NCBI GenBank assembly: GCA_964537475.1
Contig: CAZIBY010000009.1
Location: 62,001 to 126,000 of the forward strand
Origin: UBA1941 sp964537475
GTDB lineage: Bacteria; Bacteroidota; Bacteroidia; Chitinophagales; LD1
Direction: 5' to 3'
Length of the DNA: 64,000 bases
A program made the translations under genes and the position numbers. Below are positions 8,251-16,907 of the stretch, one piece after another. Position 1 is the first letter of the stretch. Each line of letters starts with the position of its first letter. The notes under the pieces were generated by a model. The model was not told the origin of the DNA and did no database searches. It was given only the letters and a program-made list of their open reading frames with translations.

Positions 8251-9220
8251 ATTTGCGTTTGCGCACCATTTTGGCGTCAAAGACTCCCCCCAGATATATC
8301 GAGCCGCCATACTCCAGCGCAGTAGCTGCGGTACTCACCTGGGCGCCGCTGTCATAGTAGACTACCTTCTTCTCACCCGTCCTCACATTGACCTGGTAGG
8401 CGGTGCTGGGAGAGAGGTGCGTGGAGTCTTTGCGGTGTTTCAGAAAGTCCAGAAAGCGGAGATGGCAGGCTACGAGCAGGTCGTCTCCTGTGAAGCGCAG
8501 ATTGTCCGGGCCATGCATTTTGGCTACGACTTTTTTATTGACCATCAGGCTATCTTTCATATCAAAGGAGAAGATCTTATTCTGCCGTGTACTGGCCAGG
8601 TAGACCTTGCCATCCCGATTGGTGATACCATTGCTATAGCAGAACCGCCCCGCGGCCACAGAGCAGTGGCCATAGTGCCAGTAGATGATCTTTGCACGCT
8701 TGAGTATGAAGAGCGCCTCCCAGAAATTGCCCAGTTTACCCATATCGTTTGAGATGAGTATGCTGCCATCAGGTAGCCCCGTCACAGCATTGGGCGAGAC
8801 GATGAGCGGATCGGTGATCTTATTGAGGAATACAAGGCTATCACGATACACACGGTAGCGCAGGATGGCCTGCTCATTGGGCGCATTGCTCACGACCAGC
8901 AGGACGAGGGTGTCCCTGAGACGCACCAGGTCCACGCCGTGGGGATAGAACTGCAGGCCTGCAGGTTCGTGGCGGGGCAGTACCTTCACCTGGCCATTGG
9001 CCGGATAGTAGACATTGATCTCGCCGTAGTAGGGCTGGCCCTCACGGCGGCTATTGCAGGAGACGAGCAGGCGGGGCTGCTCACTGACGGTATCTATGAC
9101 CATATCCTCCGGGCCGGGGCCTACTGCTATGACTTCGTCTTTGGTCTGAGCGGCTTTGGGCAGGGATACGCAGGCCGTCAGTGCTGCTGCTATCAGCGCC
9201 AGGGTGAGTAGCTTTTTCAT
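8249..9220 (-). CDS. Paraoxonase/arylesterase-like beta-propeller lipoprotein
   Basis: The 323-aa protein has a lipoprotein signal ending in LTAC at residue 17. The body matches the calcium-dependent PON propeller pattern: GPEDMVIDT, then FYPHGVDLV, SPNAVTGLPDGSILISNDM, SNGITNRDGKVYLAST and PDNLRFTGDDLLVACH. In paraoxonases the Asn, Asp and His residues in these segments bind calcium and act in ester or lactone hydrolysis. I infer a surface or periplasmic esterase/lactonase-type enzyme. Its natural substrate cannot be read from the sequence. Confidence 0.8.
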   Translation of the reverse strand: MKKLLTLALIAAALTACVSLPKAAQTKDEVIAVGPGPEDMVIDTVSEQPRLLVSCNSRREGQPYYGEINVYYPANGQVKVLPRHEPAGLQFYPHGVDLVRLRDTLVLLVVSNAPNEQAILRYRVYRDSLVFLNKITDPLIVSPNAVTGLPDGSILISNDMGKLGNFWEALFILKRAKIIYWHYGHCSVAAGRFCYSNGITNRDGKVYLASTRQNKIFSFDMKDSLMVNKKVVAKMHGPDNLRFTGDDLLVACHLRFLDFLKHRKDSTHLSPSTAYQVNVRTGEKKVVYYDSGAQVSTAATALEYGGSIYLGGVFDAKMVRKRK

Positions 9221-9462
9221 AGCTGCAAAATGCTAAAAAGACAGGAGAGTGGGAATACGTAGTGACCACATTGAGGCTATGTCATATGCTATCATATTAC
9301 CTTTCTGTACATAGCCCTATAGCATCAAAGTGAGGCTTAGCGGTATCAATCAGAAACTATCCGACCTATTCTATTGGCCATACTGAACTGCTAAAAATCA
9401 ACCTGTGACTTTCGGGAGAAATACTTTATTTGCGGCAGAAAGGCAGCACTAAATCCACCGCC

Positions 9463-9633
9463 ATGAAAAGCAAGACTTCCATTATCATCATAGCAGCAGT
9501 ACTGGTCATCCTGATCATCTTTGTATATAAATACAGCGTGCCGGAGCCCGGTGACCGCATAGGACCACCGGTGCAGGATACGACCAGCGTAGTGCTGGAC
9601 TCAGCCAGTCATAGCGCTGCTATAGCCAAATAG
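9463..9633 (+). CDS. Small single-pass membrane protein
   Basis: This 56-aa protein (MKSKTSIIIIAAVLVILIIF at its N-terminus) has one membrane segment and a polar Pro/Ser/Thr-rich tail. A -7-like TTTATTTG lies at 9425-9432. It ends four bases before the convergent T9SS gene. No family is recognised. Confidence 0.6.
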   Translation: MKSKTSIIIIAAVLVILIIFVYKYSVPEPGDRIGPPVQDTTSVVLDSASHSAAIAK

Positions 9634-9637
9634 CCGC

Positions 9638-12058
9638 CTACCTGCTGATCACAAACCTCTTTGTGACAGAGGTGCCGGCGAGGTTGATCTGCATCAGGTA
9701 GACGCCTGCAGCCTCACTGGTCATGTCAAAGTGTACCTTATTGGTCAGTCCCTCAAAGTGCTTCTCCTCATAGACTGCTTTGCCTACAGCATCATAGATG
9801 TGTATAGCCGCACCGTAGAGTGACTGTCCGCTGGTATACAACTCAAAAGTGCCCATAGATGGATTTGGTATGATGCGCAGATCAGTAGCGCTGATCACCT
9901 CCTGCAGGCCCACACCGGTGGAGTCCTGTCTATGGAGGGTCACACAGTCATCACTCTTCAGGCTTAGTACCTGCTGATAGTTTTCATTGACGGCATCTAT
10001 CACATTGGCTATGCAGATAGTACTATCGGTCATGTGGCTAAAGTACACGCGGAGGAAATTGAGCGGAGCCAACTGCTTGAAGAGCGCCTGATCCTCATTG
10101 CTCAGCTCAAGGATGTGACCCGAGGCGGAGTGGTGTATATCGGGAGTATAGTTGCCCAGCGCCAGATTGGCCACAGAGTCTACGGTCATACCGCTTAGCT
10201 TCAGCTCATAGCCCATGAGTTTACACAGCGGGTTGTACACGCTGATATCCAGATAGTGCTGCTGCCAGTTCACATTGCCTATACCAAAGACGACAGAATC
10301 TAACGGATTGTAGACATTATATGGAAACTCGCACAGGTGCTGCGAACTCTGTGGGTTATTGAGTGTGGTCAGGGTGCTGTCTGTTTTGCGCAGGCAGCCA
10401 TTGAGGCGGGCGGCATCTACCACACTCAGGTGGCCATCGCCGTTCAGGTCATTGCAGTCGGTCCGGCCCAGCGTCTCCGCTGTCATGCCAGCGAGGTACA
10501 TACCCAGGTCTGTAGAGTCGCGCTGCACATTGGTATTGAGGTCGCCGCGTACAGCAGTGCCGCCGCAAGTATGTGCGCAGTCCAGTACAGCATTGCCAAA
10601 GGTATCTCCGGCGCAGTCTACATAGAGCGGACAGGATGGCAGGGTGTCAAAATACTTCTGACCTCCGGCCCCGTAGTAAAGACGCAGGCAGGTCTGCGCC
10701 CAGTTATTGTCATAGCGGGACTCATAGTGACCGAGCTTATCAGGAGAGCGGTCCCAATTGACCCGGACCACCAGGGTATAGTCTCCCGTATCTATGGTGG
10801 TCACATCTATCCACTGGCAGGCCAGCCCCGAGCTGTATATATCGCCGCAGCCCGCTGTGATGCCCATATTGGCGCAGGAGAATTTACCCGTACCGCCGCC
10901 GCTACACTCCAGATCGAGGACGCAGAAGCCATTTTTGAAGCCGACCTGCACCTGCTGATTATTGTGATCGTAGAGCAGGTACTCAGCGTAGCCCACATAG
11001 TGCCAGTGCTGGTGGCATGGATCCCACACGAACTGGTTGCCCACCGTATCAGGCGCGCCGATGTAGTAGTCCTGCGTGCCGATATTGCGGATATGCGTAG
11101 TGAAGCGTATCAGCCTGCGATGACCATAGCCGGCCAGACAGCCTTCATTCACATAGCAGTCGCCATTGGCCACGTTCAGCGTATCTAGGTATAGGGAATG
11201 CTTCAGCTCTATCCCGTCTACAGCCAGGTCAGGCGCCGGGCAGAGAGGGCTGGGCGGATAGACACAGTTGGTATCAGCTATGGTGGCGAGAGGATTATAG
11301 TTGCACGAGGTAGAGTCCATACAGCCCCTGATAGGGCCCTGGAAAGTAATGCGCCATTTGATCCAGTGATGTGCACAGCTCGTATCATACTGGCCTATGC
11401 GGATGTAGTAGGTATGGCCGGCCTGCATGGCGCCGGAGACCAGGGAGAGATAGTTGGGGCAGTTGTCATCATTATACATGATCGTGCCCTGGTTGTCATT
11501 GGTATATACCAACCCTACGCAGTGGTCGTAGACGTAGATCTTAGTGTCACAGGTATTGCCCATACCACAGGTGAATATATTATACAGGCCGGTAGAGTCC
11601 GGTGTGTAGGTATACCAAGTGTCGGGCAGGGGTGCCGTGATGGTATCATTCTTAGTGGCTGCTACAGCATTATTGCAGTCATGGCCGGGGTGACAGTTGA
11701 AGTATGTGGTCTCTGAGTGGCCAAAACTGCCTCCGCTGGCTACTATGGCGCCATTGAGCTTGACCTGATAGGAGCCCGCGCCATAGTTGCAGCAGATACC
11801 GTCACCGTATGCATCAAAGATGGTAAAGCGCAGACAGGCAGCGGTGTCTACGCATATGGTATCGCTATTGACCGTGCCCGAGTCTATCAGCGCATCGGTG
11901 AGATCATTGCGGATGCTCCAGTGTGTCTCCTGCGGGAAATTGTCCGGTGTGATATTGACGATCACCTGTTTGTAGGCTGATGAGCATGGTGTAGCCGCAC
12001 CCGCAGTCCATATGGACAGACACAGAACTAATATGGGAAGGAGTAGTCTTTTTATCAT
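9638..12058 (-). CDS. T9SS-secreted lysyl oxidase with dockerin-like module
   Basis: The 806-aa protein starts with a signal peptide (1-21). A Cys-rich YGDGICCNYG domain (about 24-122) and a second Cys-rich domain (128-240) follow. Residues about 280-462 match the lysyl oxidase catalytic domain. Copper ligands are His349, His351 and His353 (CHQHWH). The quinone-cofactor pair is Lys375 (GFKNGFC) and Tyr408 (GCGDIY). The domain disulfide cysteines 348/395, 379/385 and 404/414 are all present, with spacing close to the human enzyme. A dockerin-like double Asp/Asn repeat (GDLNTN, NDLNGDG; about 505-556) follows, then a type A T9SS sorting domain (about 722-806). Predicted role: oxidative deamination of amines or lysines outside the cell. 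Confidence 0.88.
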   Translation of the reverse strand: MIKRLLLPILVLCLSIWTAGAATPCSSAYKQVIVNITPDNFPQETHWSIRNDLTDALIDSGTVNSDTICVDTAACLRFTIFDAYGDGICCNYGAGSYQVKLNGAIVASGGSFGHSETTYFNCHPGHDCNNAVAATKNDTITAPLPDTWYTYTPDSTGLYNIFTCGMGNTCDTKIYVYDHCVGLVYTNDNQGTIMYNDDNCPNYLSLVSGAMQAGHTYYIRIGQYDTSCAHHWIKWRITFQGPIRGCMDSTSCNYNPLATIADTNCVYPPSPLCPAPDLAVDGIELKHSLYLDTLNVANGDCYVNEGCLAGYGHRRLIRFTTHIRNIGTQDYYIGAPDTVGNQFVWDPCHQHWHYVGYAEYLLYDHNNQQVQVGFKNGFCVLDLECSGGGTGKFSCANMGITAGCGDIYSSGLACQWIDVTTIDTGDYTLVVRVNWDRSPDKLGHYESRYDNNWAQTCLRLYYGAGGQKYFDTLPSCPLYVDCAGDTFGNAVLDCAHTCGGTAVRGDLNTNVQRDSTDLGMYLAGMTAETLGRTDCNDLNGDGHLSVVDAARLNGCLRKTDSTLTTLNNPQSSQHLCEFPYNVYNPLDSVVFGIGNVNWQQHYLDISVYNPLCKLMGYELKLSGMTVDSVANLALGNYTPDIHHSASGHILELSNEDQALFKQLAPLNFLRVYFSHMTDSTICIANVIDAVNENYQQVLSLKSDDCVTLHRQDSTGVGLQEVISATDLRIIPNPSMGTFELYTSGQSLYGAAIHIYDAVGKAVYEEKHFEGLTNKVHFDMTSEAAGVYLMQINLAGTSVTKRFVISR

Positions 12059-12112
12059 AATCTGAACTTTAGTCCACTCAAGATAAATATTAATCCAAAC
12101 CGTACAAAAAAT

Positions 12113-12138
12113 AAAGGCAGGGTAAACACCCTGCCTTT
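12113..12138 (-). terminator. Intrinsic terminator after the low-complexity protein gene
   Basis: An 11-bp perfect stem (12113-12123 with 12128-12138, AAAGGCAGGGT and its complement) encloses a 4-base loop. On the minus strand it continues into a T-rich tract. Confidence 0.88.
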
Positions 12139-12159
12139 GGCTTCAAGAGGAGCAGCAAA

Positions 12160-13647
12160 TTATTTGCGTGATGAAGATTTGCCCTTTGTACTCTTAGACT
12201 GAGCACCTGATGAGCGGCCGGCTGAGGAACCGGATGAGGAGCCATAGCCGGAGGATCCTGTGCGACCCATACCACGGCTAGAGCGCGAGGTAGAGATATC
12301 GTCAGCATCTTCATCCATTTCGCTATCTACGTCATATTCATCATAGCTGTCATAGCGGCGATCGTTTTCATCTTCACCGCGTCCCTGACGGCTGCGGTCA
12401 TTGTAGTTTTGATCATCACCGTATTCGTCATACTGGTCATCATAGTCATTGGAGCGGCTATAGTGGCCGGAGCGATCGTAGTTGCCGTTTGATGGTTCGT
12501 TATCATCCCAGTAGCGGTCGCTGTACTGACTATTATAGCCTCCGCTGCCACCACCATAGTTGTCGGACTGACCATAGGAGGACCGTCCGCCACCGCGGCC
12601 ATAGTCGCTTTGAGAGTACGATTGATTGTCACCGCGGTAGCTTCCACCGCGGTCATTGTATCCGCCGCCGGAGTATTGACCACCGGAGCCCATATTGCGG
12701 TACTGATCGCGGCCCCAATCGCCACGACCGGACTGCTGGCGCGGTGAGCCATAGCTACCTGCACCGTCGTTGTATCCGGAGTAGTCATTTCTGCCCCGGT
12801 CGCTGCGGCCACCCTGTCCCTGCTGGTCGCGCTGTGAGCGGTTGGTATTGCGATTGCCATGCTGATCATAGTCAGAGTAGCGGTCACGGCCTGCGCTGTA
12901 GCCACCTCTTTCGTAGTCATTGTAGCTGCCACGATTACGGTCATTCTGCCAGCCGTTTTGGCTATTGCGGTCCTGGCCCCCTTGACCTACATATTGGCCG
13001 TAATCGTTGTAGTCTTGCTGCTGGTTCCAGTCGCGGCCATTGCCCTGGCTGCGTCCTTGCTGGTTTCCCTGCCAGCCGCCCTGGCCATATTGACCCTGGT
13101 TGCCTTGCCAGCCCTGATTGTACTGGCCGCCACGGTTACCCTGCTGGTATTGCCCTTGCTGATTACCGTATTGAGATCCCTGATAGTTTTGGCCGCCATG
13201 ACCTACATATTGGCCATAGTCATTGTAGTCTTGCTGCTGGTTCCACTCAGCCTTATTACCTTGCTGACTGACCCATCCCTGACGGTTTTCCTGAGTACCG
13301 TAAGAGCCACCCTGATTGTATTGGCCCTGGCCGCCATATTGCTGGCCACCATTGCTTTGATTGTACTGTCCGTATTGGCCCTGAGCACCGGATTGCTCTT
13401 TGGAGCCGGACTGGCCTTGTGTCTTTTCTGATGATTTAGATGCCTTGCCGGAGTTTTTGGTAGATGACCCCTGAGTCGCTGAGTTGTCTTGAGAAGACTC
13501 ACTACCCATCATATCAGTCTGCTCTGCTTTGGTGCCACTTTTAGCGGAGGTAGCTTTAGCGTTTTGCTTGGAGGAAGTACCGGAGGAGGTCGAAGAATTT
13601 TTGGTGCCCTTGGCAGAGCTGCCCTTGGATTTGTCCTTGCTTTCCAT
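12160..13647 (-). CDS. Intrinsically disordered Gly/Gln/Tyr/Arg-rich protein, FUS-like composition
   Basis: The start at 13647 (MESKDKSKGSSAKG) gives 495 aa; a longer frame to 13701 is unlikely. The N-terminal 75 residues are Ser/Thr/Lys-rich. About residues 85-250 are Gly/Gln/Tyr/Asn-rich (YGQYNQ, QYGGQGQYNQGG). The middle adds RG and RGG motifs (RGGGRSSYGQ, GRGDWGRDQ). An acidic Asp/Glu/Tyr block comes next, then a basic SSGSSAG...KGKSSSRK tail. The segment WNQQQDYNDYGQYVG occurs twice exactly, about 72 residues apart. There is no signal peptide or membrane segment, so it is probably cytoplasmic. No fold or family is recognised. Composition resembles phase-separating RNA-binding low-complexity domains, but no RNA-binding fold is present. 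Confidence 0.85.
   Translation of the reverse strand: MESKDKSKGSSAKGTKNSSTSSGTSSKQNAKATSAKSGTKAEQTDMMGSESSQDNSATQGSSTKNSGKASKSSEKTQGQSGSKEQSGAQGQYGQYNQSNGGQQYGGQGQYNQGGSYGTQENRQGWVSQQGNKAEWNQQQDYNDYGQYVGHGGQNYQGSQYGNQQGQYQQGNRGGQYNQGWQGNQGQYGQGGWQGNQQGRSQGNGRDWNQQQDYNDYGQYVGQGGQDRNSQNGWQNDRNRGSYNDYERGGYSAGRDRYSDYDQHGNRNTNRSQRDQQGQGGRSDRGRNDYSGYNDGAGSYGSPRQQSGRGDWGRDQYRNMGSGGQYSGGGYNDRGGSYRGDNQSYSQSDYGRGGGRSSYGQSDNYGGGSGGYNSQYSDRYWDDNEPSNGNYDRSGHYSRSNDYDDQYDEYGDDQNYNDRSRQGRGEDENDRRYDSYDEYDVDSEMDEDADDISTSRSSRGMGRTGSSGYGSSSGSSAGRSSGAQSKSTKGKSSSRK
12983..13247. repeat. In-gene duplication coding for WNQQQDYNDYGQYVG
   Basis: About 47 bases at 12983-13029 recur with few changes at 13200-13247. Both encode the same 15-residue block, followed by GQGGQ or GHGGQ. 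The synonymous differences (for example ggccgtaatcg versus ggccatagtca) show that the copies have diverged under amino-acid constraint. Confidence 0.8.
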
Positions 13648-13875
13648 GTTGTTTAGTTTTTTATTTATTGGAATAAGGAATGCGTCCAAAGGATATGCCA
13701 CAGGGGTACTCCGACCGGATAGGATTGTGCTACAAATCTTTGCGGTAAGATGGGTAAAACATTACAAGGTGCCTTGAGTAAAACAATGCAGCCTGTATAG
13801 AAAAGTGTATGTAGAAATAATACCTGAAGCGGGAAAATCTTTAGCCTATGGCTTAAGCCGGGAACTTGTCATTTA

Positions 13876-14322
13876 CTATTGAAAATTGACCAACTCTACA
13901 TCAAAGATCAGGCAGGTATTGCCGGGTATGCCACCGCTGCCGTATGCTCCGTAGCCCAATAATGAAGGGACCAGCAATTTTGCTTTACCGGTCTTCTTCA
14001 TCAGCGGTATCCCTTCCTGCCAGCCGCCTATGGTATTGGCCAGGTTGAGCTGCACCGGCGTACCAACGGCAGACTGATCAAATATGGTCCCGTCAATAAA
14101 ATAACCGGTATAGTTGACCCAGACTGTACTGGTAGCAGTAGGACTACCGCCTGTGCCTGCCTGCGTCTCTACATAGTAGAGACCGTTTGGCTCGGCCACT
14201 GCATTGAGTCCCTTGTCACTGATATACTTCTTCAGGATGGCATCGTCTTTTTCGTTCTGGCTTTTGCCGCAGCCGAGCAGCAATAGCAGAGGCAACAGGA
14301 GCAGGTAGCTAATTTTGTGCAT
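13876..14322 (-). CDS. FKBP-type peptidyl-prolyl isomerase lipoprotein
   Basis: The 148-aa protein has a lipoprotein signal ending in LLGC (residue 18). A single FKBP domain follows with VWVNYTGYFIDGTIFDQS, GGWQEGIPLMKKTGKAKLLVPSLLGYG and IPGNTCLIFDVELV, all standard for the family. It should act as a proline isomerase or chaperone in the periplasm or at the outer membrane. It lies 96 bases downstream of the carboxylase subunit gene and may be its last co-transcribed neighbour. Confidence 0.9.
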   Translation of the reverse strand: MHKISYLLLLPLLLLLGCGKSQNEKDDAILKKYISDKGLNAVAEPNGLYYVETQAGTGGSPTATSTVWVNYTGYFIDGTIFDQSAVGTPVQLNLANTIGGWQEGIPLMKKTGKAKLLVPSLLGYGAYGSGGIPGNTCLIFDVELVNFQ

Positions 14323-14418
14323 AGAAGCATTTATTTAAACGGTAATATTATAGCAACAGGTCCAATATCAGCGTGTTTCTCGGTTAATGCGTTTTAAATA
14401 AAGGTTTAATGACGGCCA

Positions 14419-16383
14419 CTACTCTTTCATCTTTAGCAATACCGTATCCGCCTCTACAAACTGCTTGTCAGTCACGAAGACTTCCTCGACCTCGCCATCG
14501 CTGTGCGCCTCTATGGTGGTTTCCATTTTCATGGAGCTCATGACGAGCAGACCCTTGCCCGCTTTCACTTTATCTCCGGGCTGCACGAGCACCTTGATGA
14601 CCTCTCCGGGCATGGGTGCCGCGTAGCCGCCGGCAGTGAGGGCCGCGCCCGGCTCAGGAAACCGTGGCACCTCCCTGAATCTGAAAGTACCATGAGCCGC
14701 ACTTTGCACAAATATCTCGGCTCCACCACGCGCAATGTAATAAGATAGCCTGTAGCCATCTATCACGCAGGTGAGGCGGTGGCCGCTGACCTCCGTCAGG
14801 ACAATGTCCAGTACCGCATCATTGATATACACTTCAAAACGGTTTTCACCGGCATATTCATAGGCGACGGTCAGTGGCTCTCCGGAATACTCCAGCAGAT
14901 AGCTCTGCGGTTGATAGCTGATATTTCGCCAGCCAGTGAGTGACCGGGCATATGAGGTTTGCGCGCGGCGCTGGTGCCAGTCGTAGAGTAGCGCGGCGAT
15001 GGCTGAGTCGCGGCGACCCCGCTCGCTTATAGATTTGCGATAGCCGGTATACTGCCGCTCTATCAGCTTTGTATCAAAGGATCCATCTGTAAAAGATGGA
15101 TTCAGCAGGAGTTCCTTCAGAAAATCTTTATTCGTAGTGATACCGAGCACGGCCATATGATCGAGGGCATATACCATCCGCTGGATAGCCTCGGTGCGTG
15201 TAGCGCCTTTAGAGATGACCTTAGATATGAGAGAGTCGTAAAACACATCTACCTTGCTGCCACTCACCACACCGCTATCGTACCGTATACCGTGGAGCTG
15301 TGGCTCATGCCAGTACAGTATCTCTCCCGTGGCGGGGAAAAAGTTATTCTCCGGATCTTCGGCACACACACGGCACTCGATAGAGTGGCCGGATTGTTTC
15401 ACTGTCTCAGCGCTCACAGTCAGCGGCATACCCTGTGCTACTTCTATCTGCAGCCTCACCAGGTCCAGTCCTGTGGTTTCCTCCGTCACGGGGTGTTCTA
15501 CTTGCAGTCGCGTATTGACCTCCAGAAAGTAGAAACTGCCGCTCTGGTCGAGGATAAACTCTACGGTACCCGCATTGCTGTACTGTATAGAACGAGCCGC
15601 AGCTACAGCCGCCTCACCCATCTGCCTGCGCAGCGCCTCCGTCAGGGATGGCGATGGGCTTTCTTCTATTACTTTCTGATAGCGACGCTGCAGCGAGCAC
15701 TCCCTGTCATAGAAGTGCGTATAATTCCCGTGCTTGTCACCAAAGATCTGAAACTCGATATGTTTGGCAGATGGAAAGTATTTCTCCATGAGCAGGCTGC
15801 CATCACCAAAGCTCTTAGTAGCCTCGCGGGAGGCACCCTCTATAGCCGCCTCGAGTTCATCAGCCTTGTTTACGATACGCATGCCCTTGCCACCGCCGCC
15901 GGCAGACGCTTTGAGCAGGATGGGATAGCCTATTTTCTCCGCTTCTTTTAGTAGTGTGGCAGCCGTCTGGTCCGCACCATTGTATCCCGGTACTACAGGT
16001 ACGCCGGCTTTCTTCATCAGCTCCTTGGCACCGATCTTGGAGCCCATAGCAGTGATAGCCGCAGCCGAGGGCCCGATAAAGGTGATGCCCTCGTCAGCGC
16101 AGCGCTGGGAGAAAGATGCATTCTCTGACAGGAAGCCATACCCCGGATGTATGGCATCTGCACCGGTCTGCACAGCCGCTGCTATGATCTTGTCCTGTAC
16201 CAGGTAGCTCTCAGAGGCATGTGTGCCGCCGATGCAGACTGCTTCATCAGCCGTGCGCACAAATAGCGCATCTCTATCCGCATCAGAATAGACTGCCACC
16301 GTACTGATACCCATGTCTCGTGCGGTACGCATCACGCGTATCGCTATTTCACCTCGGTTCGCTATTAGTATCTTGCGTATCAT
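14419..16383 (-). CDS. Acyl-CoA carboxylase biotin carboxylase/biotin carrier subunit (methylcrotonyl-CoA type)
   Basis: I prefer the ATG at 16383 (MIRKILIANRGEIAIRVMRTA; 654 aa), which matches the usual family start; an in-frame ATG at 16410 would add nine residues. The biotin carboxylase half has the ATP-grasp glycine loop KASAGGGGKGMRIV, then FLEVNTRLQVEHPVTE. The C-terminus is a biotinyl domain with SSMKMET, biotin site Lys619. It transfers carboxyl groups from bicarbonate to biotin. Together with the carboxyltransferase at 16908 it forms a propionyl-, methylcrotonyl- or related acyl-CoA carboxylase. The subunit layout favours methylcrotonyl-CoA (leucine breakdown), but the substrate is inferred. 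Confidence 0.93.
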   Translation of the reverse strand: MIRKILIANRGEIAIRVMRTARDMGISTVAVYSDADRDALFVRTADEAVCIGGTHASESYLVQDKIIAAAVQTGADAIHPGYGFLSENASFSQRCADEGITFIGPSAAAITAMGSKIGAKELMKKAGVPVVPGYNGADQTAATLLKEAEKIGYPILLKASAGGGGKGMRIVNKADELEAAIEGASREATKSFGDGSLLMEKYFPSAKHIEFQIFGDKHGNYTHFYDRECSLQRRYQKVIEESPSPSLTEALRRQMGEAAVAAARSIQYSNAGTVEFILDQSGSFYFLEVNTRLQVEHPVTEETTGLDLVRLQIEVAQGMPLTVSAETVKQSGHSIECRVCAEDPENNFFPATGEILYWHEPQLHGIRYDSGVVSGSKVDVFYDSLISKVISKGATRTEAIQRMVYALDHMAVLGITTNKDFLKELLLNPSFTDGSFDTKLIERQYTGYRKSISERGRRDSAIAALLYDWHQRRAQTSYARSLTGWRNISYQPQSYLLEYSGEPLTVAYEYAGENRFEVYINDAVLDIVLTEVSGHRLTCVIDGYRLSYYIARGGAEIFVQSAAHGTFRFREVPRFPEPGAALTAGGYAAPMPGEVIKVLVQPGDKVKAGKGLLVMSSMKMETTIEAHSDGEVEEVFVTDKQFVEADTVLLKMKE

Positions 16384-16431
16384 GTCTGAACTATGATTCT
16401 TTTGATCCATTAGATTGTTTTGAGAAATACA

Positions 16432-16836
16432 TTATCGCTTTAGTTCCGATTTGTACTTTTTATTCGTAAATCTTTTAAACACCAAACTATTTTCACCGAA
16501 GTTTATCAAGAGGCCGATTTCGAGATTATAGGCTTCCAGATAGTTTATCGCCTGTGCGAAGTTGGTATTGGTCAATCCTGTCGTAGCTTTTATTTCTACT
16601 GACACGATATCTTCTACCAGAAAATCCACTCGTCTTGTTCCGATCTGGTGCCCTTTGAAAAATACAGGCATCTCAAACTCCCTCGCATGTTGTATCCCAC
16701 AGTATTGAAACTCTATCTCCAAAGCCCTCTGATAGATCACTTCCTGAAATCCGTTGCCCAATTCAGAATGCACAGTCATGGCGCATTTGATGATCCGTCC
16801 GGTTAGTTCAGAATATTTATAAGTTTCATTTATCAT
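16432..16836 (-). CDS. GxxExxY protein
   Basis: The 134-aa protein carries the name-giving motif in GNGFQEVIYQRAL, followed by RVDFLVEDIVSVEIKAT and NYLEAYNLEIGLLINFG. These are typical of the GxxExxY family, thought to be related to PD-(D/E)XK nuclease folds; its biological role is unknown. The D...EIK arrangement (VDFLV, VSVEIKA) fits a nuclease-like core. The gene is visibly more AT-rich than its neighbours and separates the two carboxylase subunit genes (gaps of 71 and 48 bases), suggesting later insertion. Confidence 0.88.
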   Translation of the reverse strand: MINETYKYSELTGRIIKCAMTVHSELGNGFQEVIYQRALEIEFQYCGIQHAREFEMPVFFKGHQIGTRRVDFLVEDIVSVEIKATTGLTNTNFAQAINYLEAYNLEIGLLINFGENSLVFKRFTNKKYKSELKR

Positions 16837-16907
16837 AAGTTACTCGCTTCAGATTATTCCACTGTATCATCACATCATCACAATAATCAAATAAATCCCA
16901 GTTTAGA

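Noticed and set aside
10337..11716. Two long plus-strand open frames opposite the lysyl oxidase gene
   Set aside because: They lie antisense to a gene with full catalytic and sorting domains and show no start context, domain or promoter of their own.
12983..13247. CRISPR-like spacing of two similar 47-base blocks
   Set aside because: Only two units exist, they lie inside a coding frame and encode the same peptide.
12327..13431. Several long frames overlapping the low-complexity gene in other frames
   Set aside because: The regular Gly/Gln/Tyr codons produce open Thr/Ala- or Leu/Val-rich shadows in other frames. The chosen frame has the terminator, the charge blocks and synonymous changes between its internal repeats.
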